Positions 8,514 to 16,367 of a stretch of DNA of 34,568 nucleotides are shown piece after piece (position 1 is the stretch's first letter; each line of letters starts with the position of its first letter). Origin of the DNA: Pseudomonadota bacterium (GTDB lineage Bacteria > Bdellovibrionota > Bdellovibrionia > Bdellovibrionales > JACTMU01); the NCBI GenBank assembly GCA_014584465.1, contig JACTMU010000016.1:1-34568 (forward strand), written 5' to 3'. Made by a program: the position numbers and the translations under genes. The notes beneath the pieces were generated by a model. That model was given only the letters and a program-made list of their open reading frames with translations. It searched no databases and had not been told where the DNA came from.

Positions 8514-9635
8514 TTGGCGGAGAATGATGGTATTGATCTCGATCAAGTTGTCGAAGATTTTATATCACTTGATGATTTGGCCGGCGGTGGTCCGTCCACA
8601 AAGAAGCCAAGAAATAAGGGAGATTCGAACGAGGAGGTAATTTCCCTCGAAGGATTGACCGAAGAAGGGGGCTCCAAGCCGAAGGGAGCTGGGCAGCAAA
8701 AGGGCGCTCCTGGAAAGTCCTTAGGTGAAATTGACTCCATCCTGAAGAAGGAGGCGCCTGACCTCGAAGAGAATCTGAATTTTCTCGGAAAAGATCTTGA
8801 TGAATCAGGCCAGTCCTTTGATCCCCTTGACCTACGCACCGCCCTTAGTGATGATTCGGAGCAAAAATTATCTCGGGCTGGAGGTCTTCAAAAATGGCTA
8901 TTCTCTTTGCCACGCAAATTTAAACGAGGGGTCATCAATTACAGTAAAATTCTTTTCATTCTCGGAACTGATCTTATCTTTGAAGGATACCTCAAGACTT
9001 CCAAAATGGTGGTCCATTTTGTAAAGGTTGGGCACAAAGACATCTTGAGTCAGTTAAAGATAGGAATCGAGAAGACAACCAAGAAGATAGGTAAGGTTGT
9101 CGGAGCGCTGCTGAGTTTAAGCATCTTTGACAAGATTTTGATTCTTTCGACTCCGGTCCTTCTCTGGGTGGCCATTACATTACTTCAGCAGACATTGAAA
9201 GGTGGTTGGATGCCGGCGACTTATGAGCCATATCTTGAAAGTTTCAACTCGGTGGCATCAAAGGTTTATCACATTCAGCCAGGAGAAACCTTTGAGCCTT
9301 TTGACAGTCCATTACGGCATCCTGAGTACATTGTTCTCTTAGATAAGATTGTTGTGAACTTAAAACGAACTCGGCGCTCTGATATGAGACCGATGGGGGC
9401 CTTTGAGTTTTATATCGATGGATCATCCAAAGAGACTTCGATTGAGATTAAGAATCGGGAACGAGAGGTGTTAGATATCATTCAACGCGATATTGAACAC
9501 TTCAGCTATGATGAACTCGACACTGTTGAGGGAAAACAGAAACTAAAGCTGATGCTAAGAAAGAAAATCAATGAGATATTGAACAATGGATGGGTTAAAA
9601 GAATTTATTACAAGACGATCATCATAAAGCCCTAA
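8514..9635 (+). CDS. FliL-like protein with long acidic N-terminus
   Basis: About 373 residues. Residues 1-115 are acidic and low in complexity, probably disordered. A basic stretch follows, then one membrane segment (about 203-227, ILILSTPVLLWVAITLL). The C-terminal hundred residues match the FliL pattern: IVVNLKRTRR, IQRDIEHFSYDELDTVEGKQ, LRKKINEIL and VKRIYYKTIIIKP. FliL proteins surround the flagellar stator in the inner membrane with this domain in the periplasm. Typical FliL has about 150-180 residues with a short cytoplasmic end, so the 200-residue N-terminal part is unusual. TTG 8514 has AGGGGG seven bases upstream and is preferred over GTG 8508. The chemotaxis-type neighbours fit a motility role. 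Confidence 0.72.
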   Translation: MAENDGIDLDQVVEDFISLDDLAGGGPSTKKPRNKGDSNEEVISLEGLTEEGGSKPKGAGQQKGAPGKSLGEIDSILKKEAPDLEENLNFLGKDLDESGQSFDPLDLRTALSDDSEQKLSRAGGLQKWLFSLPRKFKRGVINYSKILFILGTDLIFEGYLKTSKMVVHFVKVGHKDILSQLKIGIEKTTKKIGKVVGALLSLSIFDKILILSTPVLLWVAITLLQQTLKGGWMPATYEPYLESFNSVASKVYHIQPGETFEPFDSPLRHPEYIVLLDKIVVNLKRTRRSDMRPMGAFEFYIDGSSKETSIEIKNREREVLDIIQRDIEHFSYDELDTVEGKQKLKLMLRKKINEILNNGWVKRIYYKTIIIKP

Positions 9636-9640
9636 GAAAA

Positions 9641-9655
9641 TTTCGCGCCAGGCAC
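9641..9655. repeat. Solitary copy of the repeat-end motif
   Basis: TTTCGCGCCAGGCAC is identical to both inverted ends of palindromic repeat C (33912-33929 and 34057-34074). Here it stands alone, without the core, six bases after the stop of the FliL-like gene and just before the end of the convergent response regulator. Probably the remnant of a decayed copy. Confidence 0.7.
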
Positions 9656-9658
9656 TAC

Positions 9659-10039
9659 TTATCCGTTCGACAAAACGGACTGGACATCCTTCATAAAAGC
9701 ACTGGCAACGATAGGCTTTGAATAGATTTTGGCCACTCCAAGGGTCTTAAGTGGTTCAAGATCCTTGTGAGTGGCATCACTTGTGACCACAAAAATAGCC
9801 ATCTCACCCCAAAGACAATCCACACTGATCTTTCGAAGAAGTTCATCACCTCTATAGTCTGGTAAATTGAGGTCAAGTATCATAAGTCGTGGGATCTCGA
9901 TTTGAAGTTGTTTGTGTGCTAGGCCTGAGCTCTCAAAGACTTTTACGGAATAGTTGTGACTCTCAAGAAGATTTTGGAGGAAAGTCATCCATACAGGATC
10001 ATCTTCAACTATGTAGATGTCAGTTGGTTGTTTTGTCAT
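9659..10039 (-). CDS. Single-domain CheY-like response regulator
   Basis: 126 residues from ATG 10039; ATG 10051 is in frame, but GAGGAG lies between the two and serves 10039. It is a receiver domain alone: acidic pocket IVEDD, phospho-acceptor Asp in LMILDLNLPD, conserved Thr in VVTSD, and Lys in YSKP. There is no output domain, so it should act by protein-protein contact, as CheY does, or as a phosphate sink. No kinase is adjacent. A PAS-MCP receptor is divergently encoded about 430 bases away, which suggests, but does not show, a chemotaxis-type partnership. Confidence 0.9.
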   Translation of the reverse strand: MTKQPTDIYIVEDDPVWMTFLQNLLESHNYSVKVFESSGLAHKQLQIEIPRLMILDLNLPDYRGDELLRKISVDCLWGEMAIFVVTSDATHKDLEPLKTLGVAKIYSKPIVASAFMKDVQSVLSNG

Positions 10040-10471
10040 AAGGCTCCTCATTGGATGGACGCCAATACATCACTTCTTATTTTGACCCATTTGTTGATAT
10101 TCTGAAAAGATTTTTGAAAAATTGTCTCTAAGTCCGAGGAGTTGATTCGATTTAACTAAATCTAGAGTCAAAATTCTATAGAAATATCGACGTTGGATGG
10201 ATTGTCACTGATTCTTGTTCCTCTAGAATGAATTAAGAGATTAAAAGGCGATTGTGGAGCAAAATTCTTGAATGACTTTATTCTGGACTCTACCAAAGGC
10301 TGGATTGGTGAATCTATATCTATCATGAATGTATGAGTATCGCATTAAGCGGACATTTGTGATAATAGAGGACTTGTCGATTTGGCAAGAGTGTAGCAAA
10401 ATCATTAGAGATATTATATTGTATCTTGGATCACCTGAATTTTTAATACAATGGATCATGGAGGAGAGTTT
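10040..10471. other. Intergenic region between response regulator and MCP
   Basis: About 430 AT-rich bases between divergent genes with no convincing coding frame. It should hold the promoters of both genes. A sigma-54-like site is described separately. A possible extended -10 (TGTGATAAT, near 10360) has no clear -35. I see no RNA gene, repeat or strong hairpin. Confidence 0.5.
10382..10398 (+). promoter_or_regulatory. Sigma-54-like promoter upstream of the MCP gene
   Basis: TTGGCAAGAGTGTAGCA has the sigma-54 layout: GG (10384-10385) and GC (10396-10397) exactly ten bases apart, with TTGGCA matching the -24 element and TAGCA close to the -12 TTGCA. Transcription would start near 10409, about 60 bases before the MCP start. 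No activator site was identified. Confidence 0.45.
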
Positions 10472-11701
10472 ATGTCGGCACAGGCGGTAAGAGATCTAAA
10501 GATCAGTGAAGTTGAAAATGAGAGAAGCGATGCGGGTCTGACAGGATTTGAACAGGGAAGGTTCTTTAGCATGATCAACAACTCGCCGCTTAACATATTT
10601 ACCGCAAACCTGGATGGAGTTATTGATCTGGTCAATCCGATGGCGTACAAGACTCTCAAGAGAATCGAACATCTTCTCCCAGTCAGTATCGATAAGGTCC
10701 AAGGATCTAATTATGATATTTTTCATAAGAATCCCGCTTATGTAAGAAAGATCCTCTCCAATCCAAGGAACTTGCCTCATAGAGCCAAGATTCGTCTGGG
10801 CGATGAGATACTGGATCTTTTGATATCTGCCCTCTACGACTCGAACGGAATTTTTTTGGGTCCAATGGTGACATGGGATATTATTACACACAAGGTTCGA
10901 ATTTCTGAGGCCTTGGAAAAGACCGCGGAAGAGCTTGGTGTGGCAGTAACGTCGCTTCTTGAGATTTCAAGTCAGATGATAGAAAATACTGAACGTACGG
11001 ACGCTCAATCCGTGACCGTATCAACTTCAGCTCAAGAGGTCTCGTCGGGAGTGACCACTGTGGTGACCAGTATGGAAGAGATGACCGCATCGATTCGGCA
11101 GATCACACAGTCAACGAATCAGTCCTCCTCGATGTCCAATGAGGCGCTTGAAAAGGCGAAGAATGCGAACGCAATCATTTCGCAGTTGGATGTCAGTAGC
11201 CAAGACATTGGCAATGTCACGAAGGTGATCAGTTCGATCGCTCAACAAACAAACCTATTGGCCCTGAATGCAACGATCGAGGCGGCGAGGGCAGGTGAAG
11301 CAGGTAAGGGCTTTGCGGTTGTCGCCAATGAGGTTAAAGACTTAGCGAAAGAGACGGCCAAAGCAACAGCTGACATTACAAAGAAGATTGAGGCGATTCA
11401 AACAGACACGGGTGAGGCCATCTCTGCAATAGGTGAAATCACTGAGTCTATTGAGAGCCTGAATTCTGTTTCTACCAACATAGCAGCAGCTGTCGAAGAA
11501 CAAGCTGCTACAACCAATGATGTGACTCGGGTCGTTGGGGAATCTGCAAGGTCGCTTGCGAAAATTTCCGAAAATACAGACCTTGTTGTTCAAGCAAGTC
11601 GGGAGACCTCTATAGGAGCCTCCAAAACAGATGAAGCCGCAAGACAACTCAACATGCTTGCAGAGAAGATTCGGGAGCTTGCAAAGCAAGTTCAGATTTA
11701 A
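10472..11701 (+). CDS. Soluble PAS-containing methyl-accepting chemotaxis protein
   Basis: About 409 residues from ATG 10472, with GAGGAG five bases upstream. There is no membrane segment, so this is a cytoplasmic receptor. A PAS domain (about 25-140, [20 protein letters not shown]) is followed by a long helical MCP signalling domain whose conserved hairpin tip is [20 protein letters not shown] followed by [16 protein letters not shown]. In known systems this tip docks CheA and CheW. Ser/Thr/Ala/Gln-rich flanking helices offer likely adaptation sites. Input could be redox, oxygen or a metabolite through PAS; no ligand is evident. A sigma-54-like promoter lies upstream. Confidence 0.93.
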   Translation: MSAQAVRDLKISEVENERSDAGLTGFEQGRFFSMINNSPLNIFTANLDGVIDLVNPMAYKTLKRIEHLLPVSIDKVQGSNYDIFHKNPAYVRKILSNPRNLPHRAKIRLGDEILDLLISALYDSNGIFLGPMVTWDIITHKVRISEALEKTAEELGVAVTSLLEISSQMIENTERTDAQSVTVSTSAQEVSSGVTTVVTSMEEMTASIRQITQSTNQSSSMSNEALEKAKNANAIISQLDVSSQDIGNVTKVISSIAQQTNLLALNATIEAARAGEAGKGFAVVANEVKDLAKETAKATADITKKIEAIQTDTGEAISAIGEITESIESLNSVSTNIAAAVEEQAATTNDVTRVVGESARSLAKISENTDLVVQASRETSIGASKTDEAARQLNMLAEKIRELAKQVQI

Positions 11702-11704
11702 AAA

Positions 11705-12289
11705 TTAAATTGAATGTTGTAAGAACTCTCGGACACCGGCGAATGCTCGTCGGTGTTCTTCTGTTGGCCCCCATTTGAGGATGGCCTCTCGATGAATCTT
11801 TGTTCCATACCCTTTATGTTTTTCAAAACCATATTGTGGATATCTTTGACTTAACTCGGCCATGTAGCGATCGCGTGTCACTTTTGCGACAATGGAAGCT
11901 GCTCCAATGGCTCGAATCTTTTGATCTCCTTGCACAATGGTCTTTTGTTGAAATCCTGCAAGATTGGGAATTGCTTGGTTGCCATCCACAAGAACCAATC
12001 CTTTAGTTACGCCAAGCCCTAAAACAGCACGGTTCATTGCAAGAAGTGAAGCATGCAGGATGTTGAGTTCAAAAATCTCCTCAACCGTGGCAAAGGCGAT
12101 GCTGACGGTGTGATCACGTAGGATTTTTTCACAGAGAGTCTGACGGCGCGCACTGGTCAGCCCTTTTGAATCCACAAAATCGGCCCAGTCGTGTTGTTCA
12201 TTGAGTATGACGGCCGCGGCATAAACGCGGCCAGCGAGGCATCCCCGCCCCACTTCATCGACACCAATGGTGGTCGAGTTCTCCATCAT
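11705..12289 (-). CDS. rnhB: Ribonuclease HII
   Basis: 194 residues; removes RNA from RNA-DNA hybrids and single ribonucleotides misplaced in DNA. The acidic catalytic set is visible: Asp-Glu in IGVDEVGRG, Asp in VLVDGNQ, Asp in KVTRDRYM. The usual GRGPLAGPV segment reads GRGCLAGRV, with both prolines replaced; the GRG that recognises the ribonucleotide is kept. Last gene of the minus-strand cluster; ATGATG at 12289-12284 overlaps the rplS stop, so the two are coupled. Confidence 0.95.
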   Translation of the reverse strand: MMENSTTIGVDEVGRGCLAGRVYAAAVILNEQHDWADFVDSKGLTSARRQTLCEKILRDHTVSIAFATVEEIFELNILHASLLAMNRAVLGLGVTKGLVLVDGNQAIPNLAGFQQKTIVQGDQKIRAIGAASIVAKVTRDRYMAELSQRYPQYGFEKHKGYGTKIHREAILKWGPTEEHRRAFAGVREFLQHSI

Positions 12290-12690
12290 CCTTCAGAGGA
12301 GGGGCTCTTAGAACCTTCAGAATTTGCTTCACTCTCCCCCTGCAGTATTTCGGAACGAATCGAAGCAGCCTTTCCTCTAAGATTACGAAGGTAGAAGAGT
12401 CTGGATCGACGAACTTTTCCCTTAGAGACAACTTCCACACCGGCTACTGCGGGACTCATGTAGGGAAAGGTACGCTCAACGCCCACCCCATCAGAGATTT
12501 TTCGAACCGTAAAACTGCGGCTTACCCCTGACCCAACGATCTTTACAACCCGACCCTTAAACGCTTGAAGGCGTTCTTTGTCACCTTCTCGAACGCGGAC
12601 CGAGACCACCACCATGTCGCCGGATCGAAATGGCGAAAAACTTGGCATCTTCTTTCCGTCCAAAATGACTTCCTGAATCAAATCTCTCAT
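12286..12690 (-). CDS. rplS: 50S ribosomal protein L19
   Basis: About 134 residues from ATG 12690, preceded by GAGGAAG; the frame runs up to 12720, but those ten residues are not L19-like. Typical L19: [68 protein letters not shown]. The last 20 or so residues ([18 protein letters not shown]-like) form an acidic serine-rich tail beyond the usual end near 115. L19 sits at the 30S-50S interface. Order trmD-rplS-rnhB is common, but here a repeat separates trmD from rplS. Confidence 0.96.
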   Translation of the reverse strand: MRDLIQEVILDGKKMPSFSPFRSGDMVVVSVRVREGDKERLQAFKGRVVKIVGSGVSRSFTVRKISDGVGVERTFPYMSPAVAGVEVVSKGKVRRSRLFYLRNLRGKAASIRSEILQGESEANSEGSKSPSSEG

Positions 12691-12724
12691 GATCTCTTCC
12701 TCGTTTTTAGGGTTAACCAATACC

Positions 12725-12846
12725 TAGGGGCTATCCGGTAATTCCATTTTTGCCGATTTCTATAAGTTTTCCTTATACCTTCGTTGAGCCTCCTCGAGTT
12801 AGCGCCTCTGGCTAGCCCTTCGTCGGCCCGCCCGGACAGCCCCTAC
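12725..12846. repeat. Palindromic repeat, copy B
   Basis: Begins TAGGGGCTATCCGG (12725-12738) and ends with the near-inverse CCGGACAGCCCCTA (12832-12845). Inside are ATAAGTTTTCCTTATACC (about 12762-12779) and the family core (about 12780-12831, with CCTCCTCGAGTTAGCGCC and GGCTAGCC) shared with copies A and C. It lies between trmD and rplS in the translation cluster, so it should be transcribed in the mRNA and could affect processing or stability between the genes. Confidence 0.88.
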
Positions 12847-12930
12847 CTAACCCACCTTTTTATTCAGATCGGGGACTCAAGGCCAACCAGTAGCATGCGG
12901 TCCAAAAAGGGTCAAGGAGTTGAACCAGAT

Positions 12931-13671
12931 CTAAGTTGAAAGGTGGGTGAGCGCTTTCAGTTCATCTTGCGTTACGGGAAATTGGACCAGTAGATCAGGG
13001 CGCCGTTGGATGGTGACCAAGAGGTTCATGGCCAATCGCCACTGCTCAATGCGCTTATGGTCGCCGCTCAAAAGAACCTCAGGAGGGGTCAGCCCCTCGA
13101 AGTTTCGTGGCTTCGTGTAGAGGGGGTGTTCCAGTCGGCCATGGGCAAAGCTATCGTCAAGGGCGGATCGTTCGTGTCCCAGCACTCCAGGGATCATCCT
13201 TGCAACCGCATCTGCAACGGCAAGAGCTGGCAGTTCACCACCACTAAGTACATAGTCGCCCGTTGAAATCTCAAGATCCACGTACTTTTCCACAAAGCGT
13301 TGATCGATCCCACTGTAACGACCACATACGAATATGATTTGTCGAGTCTTCGTCAGCTCAAGTGCAAGTTTAGTGCTCAGCGGAAGGCCCTGAGGGGAGA
13401 GTGAGATCACCTTGGTTTGGGTTCGATCATGGAGGGGGGCTTCAGGCAATATGGACTTCAATGCGCCGGTAAGAGGTTGGGGCAGAAGCACCATTCCATC
13501 TCCCCCCCCAAATGGGCGGTCATCCACACTTCCATAGTCGTTGATGGCGAACTCCCTTGGATTGATTGTGGAGTGGGAGATAACTCCTGACTTTCTTGCT
13601 TGCCCCAAGATCCCATGCTCAAAAAATGGGTCGATCAACTGAGGAAAGAGAGTTAAAAAGGTAAAATTCAT
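12931..13671 (-). CDS. trmD: tRNA (guanine37-N1)-methyltransferase
   Basis: 246 residues, normal length. SPOUT-class enzyme that methylates G37 of tRNAs using S-adenosylmethionine and prevents +1 frameshifting. The trefoil-knot segment is clear: FVCGRYSGIDQRFVE followed by ISTGDYVLSGGELPALAV and ARMIPGVLG. The N-terminus MNFTFLTLFPQLIDPFF is typical. Its start overlaps the rimM stop as ATGA, indicating coupling. A repeat (copy B) follows before rplS. Confidence 0.97.
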   Translation of the reverse strand: MNFTFLTLFPQLIDPFFEHGILGQARKSGVISHSTINPREFAINDYGSVDDRPFGGGDGMVLLPQPLTGALKSILPEAPLHDRTQTKVISLSPQGLPLSTKLALELTKTRQIIFVCGRYSGIDQRFVEKYVDLEISTGDYVLSGGELPALAVADAVARMIPGVLGHERSALDDSFAHGRLEHPLYTKPRNFEGLTPPEVLLSGDHKRIEQWRLAMNLLVTIQRRPDLLVQFPVTQDELKALTHLST

Positions 13672-14207
13672 AGGAGAGCCTCAACTAAGCCTTCGGGGAG
13701 ATTCATCTGAATGATCCCATTTTCAAAATCGAGTTTGACAATGAAGTCCTTGACCAGGGGGACTTCGCACTTCCCATCCAGATTCTTAAGTTGAATGACA
13801 ATGAGATCTTGGGCGAGATTGGAGGAAAAATCGATGATCGTTCCAATGGAGGTCCCAGGAGGGGATTCAACATCGAAATTTAAAATCTCTCTTAAATAGA
13901 TGTTCTCTCCACTTTTGGATGTGAGTTCGGTGTGGTCTAGGAGCAAAAAGGAACCCTTGAGCTCTTCAGCTTGATTTCGATCCCTCATCTCTTTGAAGGA
14001 GAGGATCAACCCTTTTTTATGGGGGCGAAAACGCTCAACGGTCAAAAGGCGGTCTTGCTGAGTTTGAGGGCAGTGGATTCGAACCTCTTTGCCAATGGAG
14101 AGCCAATCCAGCGAGTTGATAAAGAGGATCACGTAGAGTTCACCTCGAATACCATGAGCGTCAGAGACTTTGCCTATCTTTTGCACTGGCCTGGTTACCT
14201 CGTTCAT
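13668..14207 (-). CDS. rimM: Ribosome maturation factor RimM
   Basis: About 179 residues from ATG 14207; an upstream TTG at 14225 is in frame but lies in a hairpin. RimM helps mature the 16S 3' domain and binds S19. The N-terminal beta-barrel KIGKVSDAHGIRGELYV and the C-terminal PRC-barrel-like half (REILNFDVESPPGTSIGTII and LVKDFIVKLD) are recognisable. Unusually, a perfect 8-bp hairpin with a T9 run ends one base before the ATG, and the best ribosome-binding match (GAGGGG) lies in the hairpin's 3' arm. Expression may therefore depend on read-through and unfolding. Confidence 0.93.
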   Translation of the reverse strand: MNEVTRPVQKIGKVSDAHGIRGELYVILFINSLDWLSIGKEVRIHCPQTQQDRLLTVERFRPHKKGLILSFKEMRDRNQAEELKGSFLLLDHTELTSKSGENIYLREILNFDVESPPGTSIGTIIDFSSNLAQDLIVIQLKNLDGKCEVPLVKDFIVKLDFENGIIQMNLPEGLVEALL

Positions 14208-14208
14208 C

Positions 14209-14237
14209 AAAAAAAAACCCCTCAAAACTGAGGGGTT
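14209..14237 (-). terminator. Intrinsic terminator/attenuator at the rimM start
   Basis: On the minus strand AACCCCTC, loop AGTTTT, GAGGGGTT is followed by nine T in total (14217-14209), one base before the rimM ATG. Stem 14216-14223 pairs with 14230-14237. This is a strong Rho-independent signal for transcripts coming from ffh-rpsP-khpA. Its GAGGGG also serves as the only good ribosome-binding site for rimM, about ten bases upstream, so the hairpin would hide it. Confidence 0.82.
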
Positions 14238-14280
14238 AACTTAAAACTAAATTCGGTTACCTTATGTACTAAGGTTCTCG

Positions 14281-14526
14281 TTATTCGACGATTTCTAAAA
14301 CGCTTCGCTTTTGAAGTTTCGTGCTTGCTGCATTCAAGATCGTTCTCATTGAGCGAGCGGTTCGCCCCTGCTTGCCAATGACTTTACCTAAGTCTTCTTT
14401 TGCAACTCGAAGCTCTACAACAGTTGTTTGCTCGCCCACAATTTCGTTTACTTCCACCTCTTCAGGAACATCAACAAGTGATTTTGCCATGAATTCCACC
14501 AGATCTTTTAAGCTCGAATGATCCAT
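14281..14526 (-). CDS. khpA: KH-domain RNA-binding protein KhpA
   Basis: 81 residues, a single KH domain. The nucleic-acid-binding GxxG loop is in [16 protein letters not shown]; flanking strands are [10 protein letters not shown] and SVLEIVE. The family (KhpA/YlqC) binds RNA, partners KhpB in some bacteria and lies next to rpsP in many genomes, as here (73 bases after it). A terminator follows before rimM. Confidence 0.93.
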   Translation of the reverse strand: MDHSSLKDLVEFMAKSLVDVPEEVEVNEIVGEQTTVVELRVAKEDLGKVIGKQGRTARSMRTILNAASTKLQKRSVLEIVE

Positions 14527-14599
14527 CTCTCACCCCTTCTACAAAACAAACTCCACTGACTCATATTCTACTCAATTGGTGAATAAAAACAACTCAATA

Positions 14600-14854
14600 T
14601 CATGAGTGCTGGGCGGAAGCCTCGTCGATAAGCTTCTTCACACGTTCCGATGGTTGGGCACCCTTATGGATCCACTCCTTCGCCTTTTCCACATTTAAGA
14701 CCAGGCGTTTTTCTTGCCCTTTAGGGGAGGGAATGTACTGGCCAATCACCTCAATAAAGCGTTTTTTGGCCGCAAACTTAGAATCTGCAACTGTAATTCT
14801 GAATTTTGGGGTGTGGGCTGAACCAGTTCTTGCTAAACGGATTACAACGGGCAT
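14600..14854 (-). CDS. rpsP: 30S ribosomal protein S16
   Basis: 84 residues, normal length. Starts MPVVIRLARTGSAHTPKFRI, with FIEVIGQYIPSP and WIHKGAQPSERVKKLI all typical of S16, a protein needed for 30S assembly. Ribosome-binding site AGGAGAAAAAGAAG lies just upstream. It follows ffh by 155 bases and precedes khpA by 73, with codon style like the other translation genes. Confidence 0.97.
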   Translation of the reverse strand: MPVVIRLARTGSAHTPKFRITVADSKFAAKKRFIEVIGQYIPSPKGQEKRLVLNVEKAKEWIHKGAQPSERVKKLIDEASAQHS

Positions 14855-15009
14855 CTTCTTTTTCTCCTATAATGCAATAGGCCACATTGCGCCTAACATA
14901 CCAAGTCCCTGCTATGTTTAATGCCTTTCGGCCATGAGACTTTGTACTTAGCCAAAGGCAACCTTTACAGCGCCGGAGGCGATTCTGCAAGGGAAATGTC
15001 AATCTCAGC

Positions 15010-16338
15010 TTAAAAGAGACCGCGCCCTCCTCGACCCAAGCCCATCTTCATCATTTGGGACATCATCTTCTGAGATTGCTCAAACTGCCTCACAAATCGG
15101 TTGATTTCACTGACCTGGGTTCCACTTCCCTTAGCGATCCGAAGTCTTCGTGAACCGTTAAGGATCTTTTGGTTGGCTCTTTCCGCAGGGGTCATGGATT
15201 GAATGATCGCTTCAATCTTCTTAATCTCCGCATCAGGGGGGGCCATGCCCTCGAGTTTCTTCATCATTTGACCAGCTCCAGGAAGCATTTTGAGAAGGCT
15301 CTCCATGCCGCCCAATTTCTTCATCATTTGAATCTGTTTCAAGAAATCTTCAACAGTGAATTGGTTTTTTGCGATCTTTTTTGCTGATTCACGCGCAAGC
15401 TTTTCATCCATGACCTCTTGGGCTTTTTCAACAAGAGTAAGGACATCACCCATGTCCAATATGCGTGAAGCCAGACGATCAGGGTGAAAGGGCTCAAGTG
15501 CACTGCTCTTTTCGCCAACGCCCAGGAATTTAATGGGTATGCCTGTGGTCTCTCGGATGCTCAGTGCGGCTCCACCACGAGCATCTCCGTCGATCTTTGT
15601 AAGGATAAGGCCCGTAAGACCTAACTGGCTATGAAACCCTTCAGCCACATTGACCGATTGCTGTCCAAGCATCGCATCTGCCACAAGCAATATTTCATGT
15701 GGTGGCCAAACCTCCTTCATGCGAACCAATTCGCTCATGAGGTCTTGATCGATTTGAAGTCGTCCAGCTGTATCGACAAGGACGACATCCACCATCTGAT
15801 CCGTTGCCCATCGTTTGCTCGCCGCTAAGATCTCTTCAGGTTTTTGACCCGGTTGTGTGTCAAAGACCGGGACGTCAATCTGCTTGGCAAGAGTTTTGAG
15901 CTGATCGATCGCAGCCGGTCGATAGATGTCAGCAGGTACGAGACCCGGTCTTTTCTTGAATTTCTGACGAATGTACAAGGCAAGCTTTCCGGAGCTGGTT
16001 GTCTTTCCAGACCCTTGAAGTCCCACGAGAAAGATCACAGTCGGGTGGCCCTTAAGAACAAGGTCTTCGATCTTCTCACCAAGTATCGAAACGAGCTCAT
16101 CATGAACGATCTTGGTAAATTGTTGTCCTGCAGTGATCTTGTCGATGACCTTTTCACCCAAAGACTTTTCTTTGACTCGATCTATGAATTTCTTAACGAC
16201 TTTAAAGTTTACATCGGCCTCTAAGAGTGCAAAACGAATTTCCTTAATGGCCTCTTCAATATTTTTTTCTGAAATGCGGCCGCCACCGCCCAATTTTTTT
16301 AAACTCGAGAGAACTCGATCTGAAAGACCTTCAAACAC
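15010..16338 (-). CDS. ffh: Signal recognition particle protein Ffh
   Basis: 442 residues; with 4.5S RNA it delivers nascent membrane proteins to FtsY. N domain about 1-90, G domain about 90-295: P-loop GLQGSGKTTSSGKLA, G3 DTAGRLQ, G4 TKIDGDARGGAAL. The M domain (about 325-435) is methionine-rich (MMKKLGGMESLLKMLPGAG), contains the RNA-binding NGSRRLRIAKGSG and ends QMMSQMMKMGLGRGGRG. Lies 29 bases after prfC in the same direction. Confidence 0.98.
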   Translation of the reverse strand: MFEGLSDRVLSSLKKLGGGGRISEKNIEEAIKEIRFALLEADVNFKVVKKFIDRVKEKSLGEKVIDKITAGQQFTKIVHDELVSILGEKIEDLVLKGHPTVIFLVGLQGSGKTTSSGKLALYIRQKFKKRPGLVPADIYRPAAIDQLKTLAKQIDVPVFDTQPGQKPEEILAASKRWATDQMVDVVLVDTAGRLQIDQDLMSELVRMKEVWPPHEILLVADAMLGQQSVNVAEGFHSQLGLTGLILTKIDGDARGGAALSIRETTGIPIKFLGVGEKSSALEPFHPDRLASRILDMGDVLTLVEKAQEVMDEKLARESAKKIAKNQFTVEDFLKQIQMMKKLGGMESLLKMLPGAGQMMKKLEGMAPPDAEIKKIEAIIQSMTPAERANQKILNGSRRLRIAKGSGTQVSEINRFVRQFEQSQKMMSQMMKMGLGRGGRGLF

Positions 16339-16367
16339 CTATCTATCTCCTTCATCAACATGATCTG

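Noticed and set aside
12850-12948. Long-range inverted repeat ACCCACCTTT/AAAGGTGGGT at the trmD end
   Set aside because: Ten bases paired across about 80, one arm inside trmD; no T-run and no sign of a terminator, so it may be chance.
15844-16224. Plus-strand frame of 126 codons opposite ffh
   Set aside because: Shadow of the strongly conserved ffh coding strand.
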